From Bicyclus anynana (Eukaryota; Arthropoda; Insecta; Lepidoptera; Nymphalidae), in NCBI RefSeq assembly GCF_947172395.1, contig NC_069109.1, positions 1,706,897 to 1,770,896 of the forward strand: a stretch of DNA of 64,000 bases, given 5' to 3'. The notes beneath the pieces are model-generated. The model saw only the letters and a list, made by a program, of their open reading frames with translations. It was not told the origin of the DNA and searched no databases. A program made the position numbers and the translations under genes. Shown one piece after another: positions 39,302 to 52,200 of the stretch (position 1 is the stretch's first letter; each line of letters starts with the position of its first letter).

Positions 39302-40264
39302 TCAACCGACTTCCAACTCAAAAATTAACCTAAACTAAAAAGCAAAAAATAACATCTTACCTATGTGCTACCTTCTGATCAGTTTGAAGGCGGTGCCAAG
39401 CCAGTGATGTTTTAGTTCAAGCCGTTTAAATTACAAAACTTGTGGTGTTTTCAGAAACGGCTTTAATTAAAACATATCACTGGATTGGAATTTTTTAATT
39501 TTTAGTGTTAGCACACCTACTGAGTGTGAACAAAAATTAATAAGCAATTAGTTGAAACGTTATTTACTATCCAAGTCCTACAATCCCAATTTTAAAAATA
39601 CTTCCTTAATTCATATACAAAATTTCACTCCCCCTTTACCCACACGTAATATGAATATTCAGAAAAACGTGAAAGGTGACTGTCCTCCGTCTTCATCACC
39701 AGACCCCCTATGCAGTCACAATCCATATGGGTGGAATGTTCTCATCAATATAAAATTTATCAAGTCCAAACACAAGGTAGCTACTGTGAACCGTCGAGGA
39801 GTTCCTTTAACTCTCCTTCATCTTCATCACCAGACCCCTAATACAGTCACAACCTATCCAGGTGGAAAGTTCTCATCAATACAAAATTATCAAGTCAAAA
39901 CACAAGGTACCTGCTGTAAATCGTTGACGAGTTCCATCGTCTGTGTTTCGGCTCCATCATCAGACCAACTCCAAACCTTCATAAAGTTGTAGTGGTTTAA
40001 AATACCTTATGGAAACACTAACAAACGCACTAGCCGTCTTTACGATTTTCAAAAGTTCCCCTCGATTTCTCCAGGATGCCATCATCAGATCCTGACATGA
40101 AAAGAATGGGACCACCCTGGAATCAAACCCTTTACAACAAAAAAAGAATTTTCAAAATCGGTCCACAAATGACGGAATTATCGCTGGACATACATAAAAA
40201 AAAAAAAAAAAAAAAACATACATACAGCCGAACGTAGAACCTCCTCCTTTTTGGAAGTCGGTTA
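39302..40264. mobile_element. TIR element, long form (AACCGACTTCC ends)
   Basis: Left CAACCGACTTCCAACTC, right TTTTTGGAAGTCGGTTAA, about 960 bp. The interior has two degenerate copies (near 39690 and 39820) of CTTCATCACCAGACCCC... No transposase motif is visible, so the 146-codon ORF inside is not called as a gene. Confidence 0.6.
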
Positions 40265-40394
40265 AAAATAAAATAAAATAAAATTCATTTATTTCAGGCA
40301 TACACCCATATTAAGAAAAACATAAAAACAAAAAATCAAAAATTAAATTAAAAAGTCGAAATAGTATAGGTAAAATGTCAGAATAATATGAAAT

Positions 40395-40745
40395 GTCAGC
40401 AAAAAAAAGCAGTGTGGTCATTATTATTAAAGTCCGTCAGGTTACCTTACAATTTCCGTATCGGCAAGGGCACTGTAATATGTCTGTCACAGCAGTGACG
40501 GACATAAATACAGTCGAGCCTTGCCGCGATACCTCTAAGAATGCTGTTAGAACTGCCCCTTACCCTTCGGACCATCGACACGCATCTTTTCCTTACAACA
40601 GTGTTAAAACAGTCTGTTCGCGCGTCCGCGAACATGTCCGATGCGTTACAGAATCGAGGCAGCCCCAACAAGGCAAGGGTAATTGGTCTGTAGTTATTTT
40701 TGTCTGCCAGATCTCCGGTTTTAAACGTGACGACATAATGACGTC
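40395..40745 (-). mobile_element. LINE reverse-transcriptase fragment
   Basis: A minus-strand frame contains KTGDLADKNNYRPITLA, the conserved non-LTR RT stretch before motif A, followed by broken RT-like sequence. Immediately downstream of gene E. Confidence 0.6.
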
Positions 40746-40756
40746 ACATCGCAGTC

Positions 40757-41310
40757 CCTGAGCTCACCTTGAGCAGGTCGCGAACGGCGGGCTCCTTGGG
40801 CCACGGTTTAGTTGATGCAGTCGCCGGTGACGAAGCGTTTGCTGGCACTCGTCTGTGAGCTGCATCATCACTTACCATCAGGTGAGCTGGTGGAGCTCAC
40901 CTTGAGCATGTTCCGGCGGCGGCTGGCGTACAAATCCTTTGAAAATGTATCCAAGGTCGAACTCTTAACTTGTTCATTCTAAAGTAGTCTCTATTACATT
41001 CAAAATAAGTTTCAAGTCCATTGGGGAGGAGACGCTTAGACGTTGCGTGGTGCGTACAAGACAATCGTCACGCAGTTACAACAGAGTTAGCACAGCAAAC
41101 GTGATTTCATTGAACTTCCCCATCCCACCTGTCACCAATGGGAAGAAGGGGGGGGGGGGGGGGGTTTGCTTAGTTTTGAATGACGTCACATTACATTCCC
41201 TGATGGAGCTCATCTTGAGCAGTGAATCCTTGGACCACGGCTCGTTGACGTGTTTGGCGGTGACGGCACTTACCATCAGGTGAGTTGGTGGAGCTCACCT
41301 TAGTCGTCGC
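40757..41310 (-). repeat. Broken copies of the gene E terminal exon with its donor
   Basis: Three partial copies downstream of the real exon. 40757-40850 has RFVTGD and then PWPKEPAVRDLLK with donor GTGAGC. 40893-40925 has ASRRRNMLK with GTGAGC. 41203-41260 has VTAKHVNEPWSKDSLLK with the donor changed to ATGAGC. All match the end of exon 41487-41669 (RFVTAADRRAH...QPWPG...LLK). Intervening DNA (GCGTGGTGCGTAC, GACGTCA, poly-G) is repeated too. Confidence 0.75.
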
Positions 41311-41462
41311 GTGGTGCGTACGTGGTGCGTGCGTAGAGAGTTCGCCATGAAGTAAGCGCGGCCATCGGCCAGACAGTTAGCATAGTAAACGTGACGTCAT
41401 TGAACTTCCCCATCCCACTTGTCAACAGAGGGGGGGGGGGGGGGCTTAACGTTTGAATGACG

Positions 41463-44400
41463 TCACATTACAGTCCCGGAGCTCACCTTGAGCAGCTGTC
41501 GGGCGGGCTCCTTGTCGTCCCGGCGGCGACTGGCGCGCACGCGCTCGGCGCGCCGGCCGGGCCACGGCTGGCGGCGGTGCGCGTGCCGGCGGTGCGCGCG
41601 CCGGTCCGCCGCCGTCACGAAGCGCTGGCCGCACTGCGGACACTCGAACGGCCTCAGCTCGCTGTGGCTCTGGGGTACAGGTGATGTCAGTTGTTTATAT
41701 TGTATGTGGTTATGTGACAGTGAGCTTACAGCCAATCAAACGGCGAATTTACAGCCGTTGCAACGGCGAGGATACAGCCATTGAAACGGCGAGCATGCAG
41801 CAATTTAAACAGCGAATATAGCCATTTAAACAGCTAATATAGCCATTTAAACAGCTAATATAGCCATTTAAACAGCTAATATAGCCATTTAAACAGCTAA
41901 TATAGCCATTTAAACAGCTAATATAGCCATTTAAACAGCTAATATAGCCATTTAAACGGCGCATATAGCCATTTAAACGGCGCATATAGCCATTTAAACA
42001 GCTAATATAGCCATTTAAACAGCTAATATAGCCATTTAAACAGCTAATATAGCCATTTAAACGGCGCATATAGCCATTTAAACAGCGCATATAGCTATTT
42101 AAACAGCGCATATAGCCATTTAAACAGCGCATATAGCTATTTAAACAGAGCATATAGCCATTTAAAAAGCGAATATAGCCATTTAAACAGCTCATATAGC
42201 CATTTAAACAGCTCATATAGCCATTTAAACAGCTCATATAGCCATTTAAACAGCGAATATAGCCATTTAAACAGAGCATATAGCCATTTAAACAGCGAAT
42301 ATAGCCATTTAAACAGCGCATATAGCCATTTAAACAGCGCATATAGCTATTTAAACAGCGCATATAGCCATTTAAACAGCGCATATAGCTATTTAAACAG
42401 AGCATATAGCCATTTAAACAGCGCATATAGCCATTTAAACGGCTTCCATACAGCCATTGGAACGGCTAGCTCACAGGCATCTAATCAGCGCATATAGCCA
42501 TTTAAACAGCGCATATAGCCATTTAAACGGCAAACATTCAGCCATTGGAACGGCTAGCTCACAGGCATCTAATCAGCGCATATAGCCATTTAAACAGCGC
42601 ATATAGCCATTTAAACGGCAAACATACAGCCATTGGAACGGCTAGCTCACAGGCATCTAATCAGCGCATATAGCCATTTAAACAGCGCATATAGCCATTT
42701 AAACGGCAAACATACAGCTATTGAAACGGCTAGCTCACAGGCATCTAATCAGCGCATATAGCCATTTAAACAGCGCATATAGCCATTTAAACGGCAAACA
42801 TACAGCCATTGAAACGGCTAGCTCACAGGCATCTAATCAGCGCATATAGCCATTTAAACAGCGCATATAGCCATTTAAACGGCAAACATACAGCCATTGA
42901 AACGGCTAGCTCACAGGCATCTAATCAGCGCATATAGCCATTTAAACAGCGCATATAGCCATTTAAACGGCAAACATACAGCCATTTAAACAGCTAACAT
43001 ACAGCCATTGAAACGACGAATATAGCCATTGAAAACGGCGAGCATACAACCATTTAAACGGCGAATATAGCCATTGAATCGGCGAGCATTGAAACGGCAA
43101 ACATACAGCCATTGAAACAGCTCATATAGCCATTGAAACGGCTAGCATACAGCCATTGAAACAGCTAACATACAGCTATTTAAACAGCTAACATACAGCC
43201 ATTGAAACGGCGAGCATATAGCCATTGAAATAACGAATATAGCCATATAAACATCGCATATATCCATTTAAACAGCGCATATAGCCATTTAAGCGGCAAA
43301 ATTATAGGAGAGGTGAAAAAAAACTCATTTTCGAATATTACAATATGGGTATCAAATTCAAGGGCTTATCAAAAGGATTTCAAAATGGTATATCATGGCC
43401 ACATAAAAAATAAAACCTACAATTAGAAAAACGTTATTTATTAATCACTATACAAAACACGCGAGGCCGATAATTAGGCAGGTTAGGCAGTCGGGTTTTT
43501 TTTTTATTGTATATTTTTGTACATTTTTGTATACAAGTGACCTGTATATTTCTTTAAACTTCCAAGATATTTTATTTAAAAGAATGGTTAAAATGTTGTA
43601 CATATTTCATTACTTTATTGCATTTTTGTTGCTAAACGTACAAGCACGTTAAGCAACGTTAAGAAATGTGTTTTCATTACTATACTGCAATATAAAAATG
43701 CAATAAAGTAATGAAATATGTACAACATTTTAACCATTCTTTTAATAGCTTGGAAGTTTAGAACTGAGCTCACTTGAAATAAACTTAGTTTGACTTGACT
43801 TATCTATACTAATATTATAAAGCTGAAGAGTTTGTTTGTTTGATTGAACGCGCTAATCTCAGGAACTACTGGTCCGATTTGAAAAATTCTTTCAGTGTTA
43901 GATAGCCTATTTATAGAGGAAGGCTGTAGGCTATATATTATCCCCATACGGGAACGGGAACCACGCGGGTGAAACCGCGCGGAGTCAGTATTAAATAACG
44001 TGTAAATTTTAAATCGCTTGCAAAGGAGTATGGTGAGTAGAAATAATTATAAAACTGTAAATTAAATTCCTATATAAGTCAAAATTCGACCGAATATACA
44101 TTTATTTTAATTATTTTAAAAAATATATTCAAATTAACTTACCATAATATGTCTGTGCGTGTTTCCTTTATTATTAAATTTCTTCCCACATATGGGGCAT
44201 TCGAACACAGGCGGTGGTTTACAGTGACTCTTCATATGGTTAATTAAACTGTATCTCCTTGAGTATTTGCTTTTACATATGTCACATTGGAAGACCGTGC
44301 TGCTCTGGTGCAACTGCTCGTGGTCCCTCAAAGTCCAGCGCGACTGAAAGTCAAAGTCCAAATATTTCAATTTTTCAAATTCAACGCGTATGCGAAATAA

Positions 44401-46158
44401 CTTAAAGGTGCTAGAACCTAAGGCCGAGAAGTAATTTATTAAAAACAAAATAACGCGATAGTTTTCTATGTCAAAGGAGATGGTCCAAAATTGTATGGAG
44501 CCCAGGTTCAGTCATTGTACCCTAGCGTAAATAAAAGAATATTTTTTTAACTATTTTTGATTATACAAATCTACGAATTTACTTCAATTCTTTCGAAATA
44601 ATATTTGTTATCTCCCAAGAAATGCAACACTAATATGGGTAATAATGGCGGATTGATGACGTTTTCAAAGCAGTAGTCGATTTGACGTTTGCTGTCAATT
44701 GTCATGTCTAAGTTGCTCTATGGGCGCCATTTTGATATAACTCAAAACCTTCGGGTTTTATTTTATTTATTTCTTTTTTAGATTAGATTAGATTTATTCA
44801 CTTTAATAAATTTTAATAAATCCTTTTCAATATAATTACCACCACCACCACCACCACTACGGCCTCCGTGCCGCGCGATTTAGGAATATAAAGATTTTTT
44901 AAATCGCTCTCAACGGTAGATTAAAACCGCATTCCCTGACTGTCGGCTTCTTCAACGGAGACGGGCTCACCGATACAATACTCGCGGGCAGCGAATGGTT
45001 AAGTTGATACAAGTTCACAGTTAATTAGTCTATGAGCTCACCGAGAACGCTAGCCCGCACAGCTCGCAGAGGTGCGTGCGCGGCGCGCTCTGAGCGGGCG
45101 CGGCGCGCGGGTGCAGGCGCGCGAAGTGGCTGTAGTATATGCGGTAGCCATTGCAAGACAGACCACACTGAAAAACCATTCATAAATATATACATATATA
45201 TAGAATAGTAGATTGTTATACAAGGGTCTAAAAAGACCCATTTTAAACGAGGTATTTTTAGGGCACGAGGCATAAGGCGAGGGCCGCTAAATAGAAACCG
45301 AGTTTATAATGGGTTTAGCACTATACTTTTCACTACGATTGCGAAAAAATAAAATTATTCAGTACAGTACATTATTAACTCTTTTTTGCAGACGCATCTC
45401 GGTAATCATTAAAAATCAAAAAATACGCATTCCAAAGCACAACCACATGAACGCTGCATTTCGTTCCAATTTAAATTTTTTATTAAACAATCAGGTCCTT
45501 ACACCCACCTATGACGATTCTATTTACGAATAAAACCTCCTTCGTTTTATAGAGGTCATTATTTTAGTATGATTAAACAATTTACGAATTAAACCTTTTT
45601 CGTTTTATTTCGTTTTAGTAGGCTAGTACTCGTAAAAGACAGAATTAAAAAAACAAAATTACTTTAGCCCCTAGAGGCTGAAATGCTTGTTTAACCCTGC
45701 TGTGGAGTGGTAATATGACAATGTTTTTGAGCAAGAGTAGTGAAAAGTCTATTTCTTTCATGTTTTTTTAAAAAACGAGCGAAAGAGATTTAATATCATT
45801 TCCGGCCGCCATTAGTGCATTCTTTTTTTCTTTGGTCCATTGGCTCCGCGCGTTGATCAATTGAGCCAGTGTCAAGTGTTTCGTTGCCAACGTAAAAGGG
45901 AATGTCCATCCCCGGCCCAAGCCTACCCTAACCACCCGGCAGCTAAAAAAATCTTGATAATTCTACTTTAATAATGAAATCATTACTTTATCAAAAAAGT
46001 TTGCTACAACGTTTTACGACATTTTTAATTCATCTTTAATCTATACTTATAATAAATCTGTAGAGAGGTCAATTCTGTACATGAAATATATTTCCAAAAT
46101 AACTATCAGGGGGTGATTAGTGATCGATACTGATGCCAAAAATGCAATCAGTAAAATT

Positions 46159-46219
<61 letters not shown>

Positions 46220-49200
46220 ATGTTCTTTATAGAAACAAAAACTACTGGACGGATTTTAATGAAATTTGGTACAATTATTCTTCATACTCCTGGGCAGGTT
46301 ATAGTATACTTTTCATTACGCTACAATCAATAGGAGCAGAGCAGTGAAGAGAAATGTTGAGAAAACGGGAGAAGTTACTCAATTTTTTAAGCTTCCGTCG
46401 CGTGTACAGCCTTAATGGTTAAAGCTACATAGAAATCATGTATGACGGAAATGTTTTTCTTAAAATTATCTATAAAAACACAACAGCATATATGTGTCTA
46501 TCTTTTATGGTTGACTCACAATAGCACGTGTATCTCCCGATAGCTTAGCAGTTCGGAGCTTTCTAATTAAATTTGTCTACTCTTATGTTTATAACACTCA
46601 TCACTCATCCCTAACTAAAAAAGGTAACATTACTACCTATTCAATAAAAAAAGAATCATAAAAATCGGTAAAGAAACACCAAAGTTATACAAGAAATACG
46701 CTAAGCCATCGCGCGTGCATACTAATTCATGCTATATGGATTATTTTTGTGTAACGGGGGGGGGGGATAAATAAAGTGCAGCCTTAATGAGTAGGGTAGT
46801 GTAGGGTAGGGGTAGGGTAGGGGTAGGGTAGAGTTGGGGTAGGGCAGGGGTATGGTAGGGTAGGGGTAGGGTAGGGGTAGTTGAAAGTTTACAACGACTT
46901 TCAAGCGGACGAAGTCGCGGGCGTCCGCTAGTTTGTAATAAGATCGTTGACCATGCAGCTTGAGTTTTACGATATGGACCATTTAAAAAAGTGTCCCTAG
47001 CCTATAATGAGGTCGGTTAAAAAAACTCACCTGTTCGCACTCCACTATCTTCGTACTGCTTCTACGTTTGTGTTTCACGCTGGGCTGGTTACGATGCAGT
47101 CTACAAATAGTGGTAAATCTATACAAAAGTCAGGACGCTCAGAGATTTCTGACAGGTCATGTAGAGATGATGACAGGTTTTTAAATTGGATATAAATTAA
47201 GAGTACGCTAATAGTAAAGCAATTTTGTAAAAGTAACAGGGTATCTGCGATCATTACTTTCGAAGCTACAGGGTTTTAAAGGGTCACATTTGCGGCGCTA
47301 AAAAACGCCTCATATAAAATGGTACGATTTAATGACGTCGTTGATCATGATAATCGTTAGATTTGTATGGGCGTTCAAACAAAATTACTAATATCTTTGT
47401 TATTTATGCGTTTATGTCTATAGTTAATTTATTGAAAAATGTCATATTTAATGTAAGAAAGCTAAAACTGTATGAATTTTCATGTAATTACTATAAAAGA
47501 TTTTTAATAGATTTTGGAATATTATAATATTCCAATCCAGTCAATCTTTGCTTTTTATGTATAAATTAATTAACATTGACCTTATTTACCCGAATGTATC
47601 AAAAAATCAATTTAATCAAACCTAGTCATCATCCCTATTTACTAACTTAACTAACTTAGTCAAACGATAGTCAAGCCTATTCGATCTTTAACGTAACTTT
47701 GAACTGGCGTACAATTTACGGCAAAATTTTAGTTATCTTTGGTAACCTTAGTAACGATTAACATTAAAAATTGAATAATTATGCCAACTTACAATAAATG
47801 CATTAGTTTTGGGATAAAATTTTCAACAAATAAATAAGAAAATTATGTTTTCTGATGTTGTTACAAAGTTTACTTTAAACTGTTTATTTTCTTTTTGTAT
47901 GGCCATTTGACTAAAAAACACAATTTCTGAGCGGCCGGACTTCAATATTATAAAGAGAACGAACTGCGCGTGGCCCGACATGCACTTGGCCTCCTTTATT
48001 TGGAGTCGGTTAACACGTTTGCTGCGGTACGAGGTCAATTGACCTCGTACTTCTAGCGCCTTCAAGAGTTACGGGGTCGATTGACCTCGCGCCGCGCTTC
48101 TTAAAGTATTAGTATGAGGTCATAAAACCTCGGTCTAAATTATGTGGCGCGGAGCGAGGTTTATCGACTTCATAACTCTTACCCTCTGAGCCTGCGGTAC
48201 GAGGTAAATTGATCTCGTACGTCTAGCGACTTCGATAGTTACGAGATCGATTGACCTCGCGCCGCGCTTCATTAAGTTTTAGCATGAGGTCATAAAACCT
48301 CGTACTAAATTATATGGCGCGAAGCGAGATTTATCGACCTCGTAACTCTTACATTCTGAGGCTGCGGTACGAGGTCAATTGATCTCGTACAAATGTGTTG
48401 ATAAAGTCATGTTTTCATTATTACTCTCTTTTTTATATCGGTTATCAATAGTAAGTATTATTTTTTATTTTATTTATTATTCAACAAAAAACACACTTGT
48501 GTATACATAATGACACTTACCGGTCAGTGTTGTGTTTGGGCGAGACGAGCACATGTTGCTGGAATGCGGCTTCGCTCGCGAAGCGAATGTCACACTCACC
48601 GCAAAGTGGACCTGTCACCTCCTGGAATTGGGTATTTGATACTGTTAAAAAAAACCTTACTGCTAGGTAAATAAGGTTCACTATTGATTTAAATGGTGAT
48701 GTGGATATTATATTATTATTGTGGAGGGGAGGTATCAGTGTTGGTATAAATAAGAGGGCATTTGATAACTTGAGCTCAGTTGTTTGTTAGGCAGCGTAGA
48801 CACCGACACGCTGCCAGTCGCAATAGTGATTTTGTGCCATAAGGTTGTGTTTATGCATTATAAAGGGACCCCTCAGACCTACGTCCAAGGTCGGAAGGCC
48901 TGGAACCTGCTCGATGTGTTTCCTCTGCCACAAAATGATGGTACAATCACTGTAGCTGCTGTGACGTCATACTACTACTAATAATATTTAATACATACTA
49001 GCGGACGCCCGCGACTTCGTCCACGTGAAACTCGATGTAAACTTTCAACTACCTGTACCCTACCCTACCCCTACGTTTTCCTGAATTTTCTATAATCTTA
49101 TCTTAATATTTGCTATAAACCTCACGGAGCCCGAAACCTTTCCAACGAATGCAAAACCGTGGAAATCGATTCGCGCGTTCTGGAGTTATAGCGTCAGGAA

Positions 49201-52200
49201 GGAAAACCCGACTTATTTTTATATAATACACACATATAAATAAATGTACTCGCCTGTGCGCTGTCGAAGCGATGCTTCATCTCCAGATGCTTCCTCAGCC
49301 CGTACTGGTTCACGAAGCAGTAGCCGCAGAAGGGACACGCCACGTCCGACGGGTGACTCAGTCGTGTGTGAGACAATAGTGACGTCTTCTTACTGTACAC
49401 AATAAGTCCAAGAACTATAATATACTAACTCATATTCCACAAACTATAATATACTAACTCATATTCCAAAATCTATATATTTTTTATTATTATCTACTAT
49501 ATAAAAATAAGTCGGGTTTTCCTTCCTGACGCTATAACTCCAGAACGCACGAATCGATTTCCACGGTTTTGCATTCGTTGATAAGGTCTCGGGCTCCGTG
49601 AGGTTTATAGCGAAAATTCAGGAAAAATTTCAACGTAAGGTAGGGGTAGGATAAGGGGTAGGGTAGGGGTAGGGTATAGGGGTAGGGGTAGGGTAGAGGT
49701 AGTTGAAAGTTTACATCGAGATTCACGCGGACGAAGTCGCGGGCGTCCGCTAGTTATTATTATTTATTTATTTATTATTAATTAGCACGGACAAATCCAG
49801 TTACTCTAATTTAAAAAAAGGTACATAAAAAAATTAAAAAGAACAAAACACCACAGTAAAAATAGACAAAAATAAGAAAAATTAAACAAAAAACGAATGT
49901 ACAGAAATAGCTTAACGTTAATAATGTTAACTCATATTTCAAAAATCCAAGTATCATTACTTAAAAACAATAGTATACTAACTCATATTTCAATAAACTA
50001 TACTAACTCATATTCCAAAAAACTATACTATGCTAACTCATATACCATAAACTATAATATCATATTCTAAAAACTATAGTGTTTTTACTCATATTCCAAA
50101 ATCTATAATATCCTAACTCATATTCCAAAAACTATAATATATTAAGTTTATATTTTGAATATTGAATTTGAACATATTTTTCATATTTTAAATTACATTA
50201 CATCAGTGAAAAACTATATCATACCAAGTAATATTCCAACAACAATAATTTTATTGAATTTTAGAGGCGGGCTTTCTGACGAGGCGAAAGCCGATTTATG
50301 TCGACATTTATTTATAGCTTATAAATAAATTTATCATTTATTTATTTATTTTTAAAAAATGCAAAAAAAATTTAAATAAATACAATAATATACCAACTCA
50401 TATTCCATAAACTATAATATACCAACTCATATTCCATAAACTATAATATACTAACTCATACTCCTCAGGACACAGTTCACACTTGTACTTTACACCCGTA
50501 TGCCAGCGCGCGTGGCTCACTGCGCTGCATCTGAAAGAATCAGTTATTTATTTAGGCCCTACAATCTTTAACACTGCTACAATAAACCTTATTGCTATGT
50601 TAATAAGGTTCACAATAGGGAAAATACTCGCATTAACTTCCTTATAGTCTAAAAGAGAAGCCCTGGTCAATATTTAAATTTATAATTTACTATTAAAAAA
50701 AAGTTATGAGATTATTTTATGGACATGGACATTCTCTAACTTATTAAATGTATTTAATTATTTAAGATAATTTATAGGTACACCAGTTATGGTAAAAAGT
50801 ATAAAGGCTCAATTCTATAAATGTACCATTTGACGGCCTCCGTGGCGCAGTGGTATGCGCGGTGGATTTACAAAACGGAGGTCCTGGGTTCGATCCCCGG
50901 CTGGGCCGATTGTGATTTTCTTAATTTGTCCAGGTCTGGCTGGTGGGAGGCTTCAGCCGTGGCTAGTTACCACCCTACCGGCAAAGACGTACCGCCAAGC
51001 GATTTAGCGTTCCGGTACGATGCCGTGTAGAAACCGAAAGGGGTGTGGATTTTCATCCTCCTTCTAACAAGTTAGCCCGCTTCCATCTTAGACTGCATCA
51101 TCACTTACTATCAGGTGAGATTGTAGTCAAGGGCTAACTTGTAAAAAAAAAAAAATGTTAAACCTACATTTTCATTAATAAAATATCATTCATTCATAGA
51201 TTTACTTTTGTTTAGTGACGAACGGACAGGACACGCAGTTGTATGTAGTGCTGTGACTCTCCTTGCAATGCAGGCGTAATGCGCTGGCACTTTTTGTGTA
51301 CACTTTGCATATCTCACACAGGAACTGTCCATATTCCTGGAATATAGCACTGATCATCATTAACAACCCATATAAGGATCACTGCTGAGCGCGAGTCTCA
51401 TCTTACAATATGAGGGGTTAGGCCAATAGTCCACCACGCTGGCCCAATGCGGATTGGCAGACTTCACACACGCAGAGAATTGAGAAAATTCTCTGGTATG
51501 CAGGTTTCCTTACGATGTTCTTCCTTCACCGTTTGAGACACGTGATAGGGCATTTTAAGAAAATGACCAGACATACCAGACCAGAGATATTTATTTATTT
51601 ATTTATTTAATATCAAGCAATACCATACATTACATTATACAATGTAATAATAATTATACAAGTTACATTTTATTACATAATGCAAGTTATGGATACCCAG
51701 TTTGGGCGTAGCCTTTTGTCGAGTGAGTGATAGGGAGACCGATTTTATTTTTTGTTTTTATTTATCATTCAAGTAGTCATTCACCGTGTAATAGCACTTT
51801 TCGACCAGAAAGTCCCTTAATTTCTTTTTGAAAGCAATATCTTTCGCCTCATTTCGTATACGGTCTGGAAGGTTGTTGTAAATTTTTATTGACATTGCGT
51901 ATGGGCCGGAGATGTGGAGTATTAATTTTGAAAAAGGGTAAATTAGTTTATTTTCGTTTTTTTCGCGGAAGCGCCGTGGTTTATAAGAGTTTTCGACTTT
52001 TTCGTAAAAATGAAAATTTTTTCTCACAAATTTACCCCCAGGGGTCCGCGAGTATATCTCTCTGGGGGTCCGCAGTGTCATCTCTGGGCCATACATAAAT
52101 GCTCGCATCTCGAATTTGAAATACTAATTTGTATATTGAAAGGGTCTGACTTTTCAACACGGATCTTACTGATATTACTGGTTTGACAGAGGCACAGGAA

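Noticed and set aside
39552..39992. 146-codon ORF as a gene
   Set aside because: Lies inside a TIR element with degenerate internal repeats; no domain or start context.
41749..42426. Minus-strand 225-codon ORF of NGYMRCL repeats
   Set aside because: It is a 21-bp minisatellite in a gene E intron; no splice sites or domain.
42430..42990. CRISPR-like regular array
   Set aside because: The whole 88-bp unit is repeated without unique spacers, in a eukaryotic intron.
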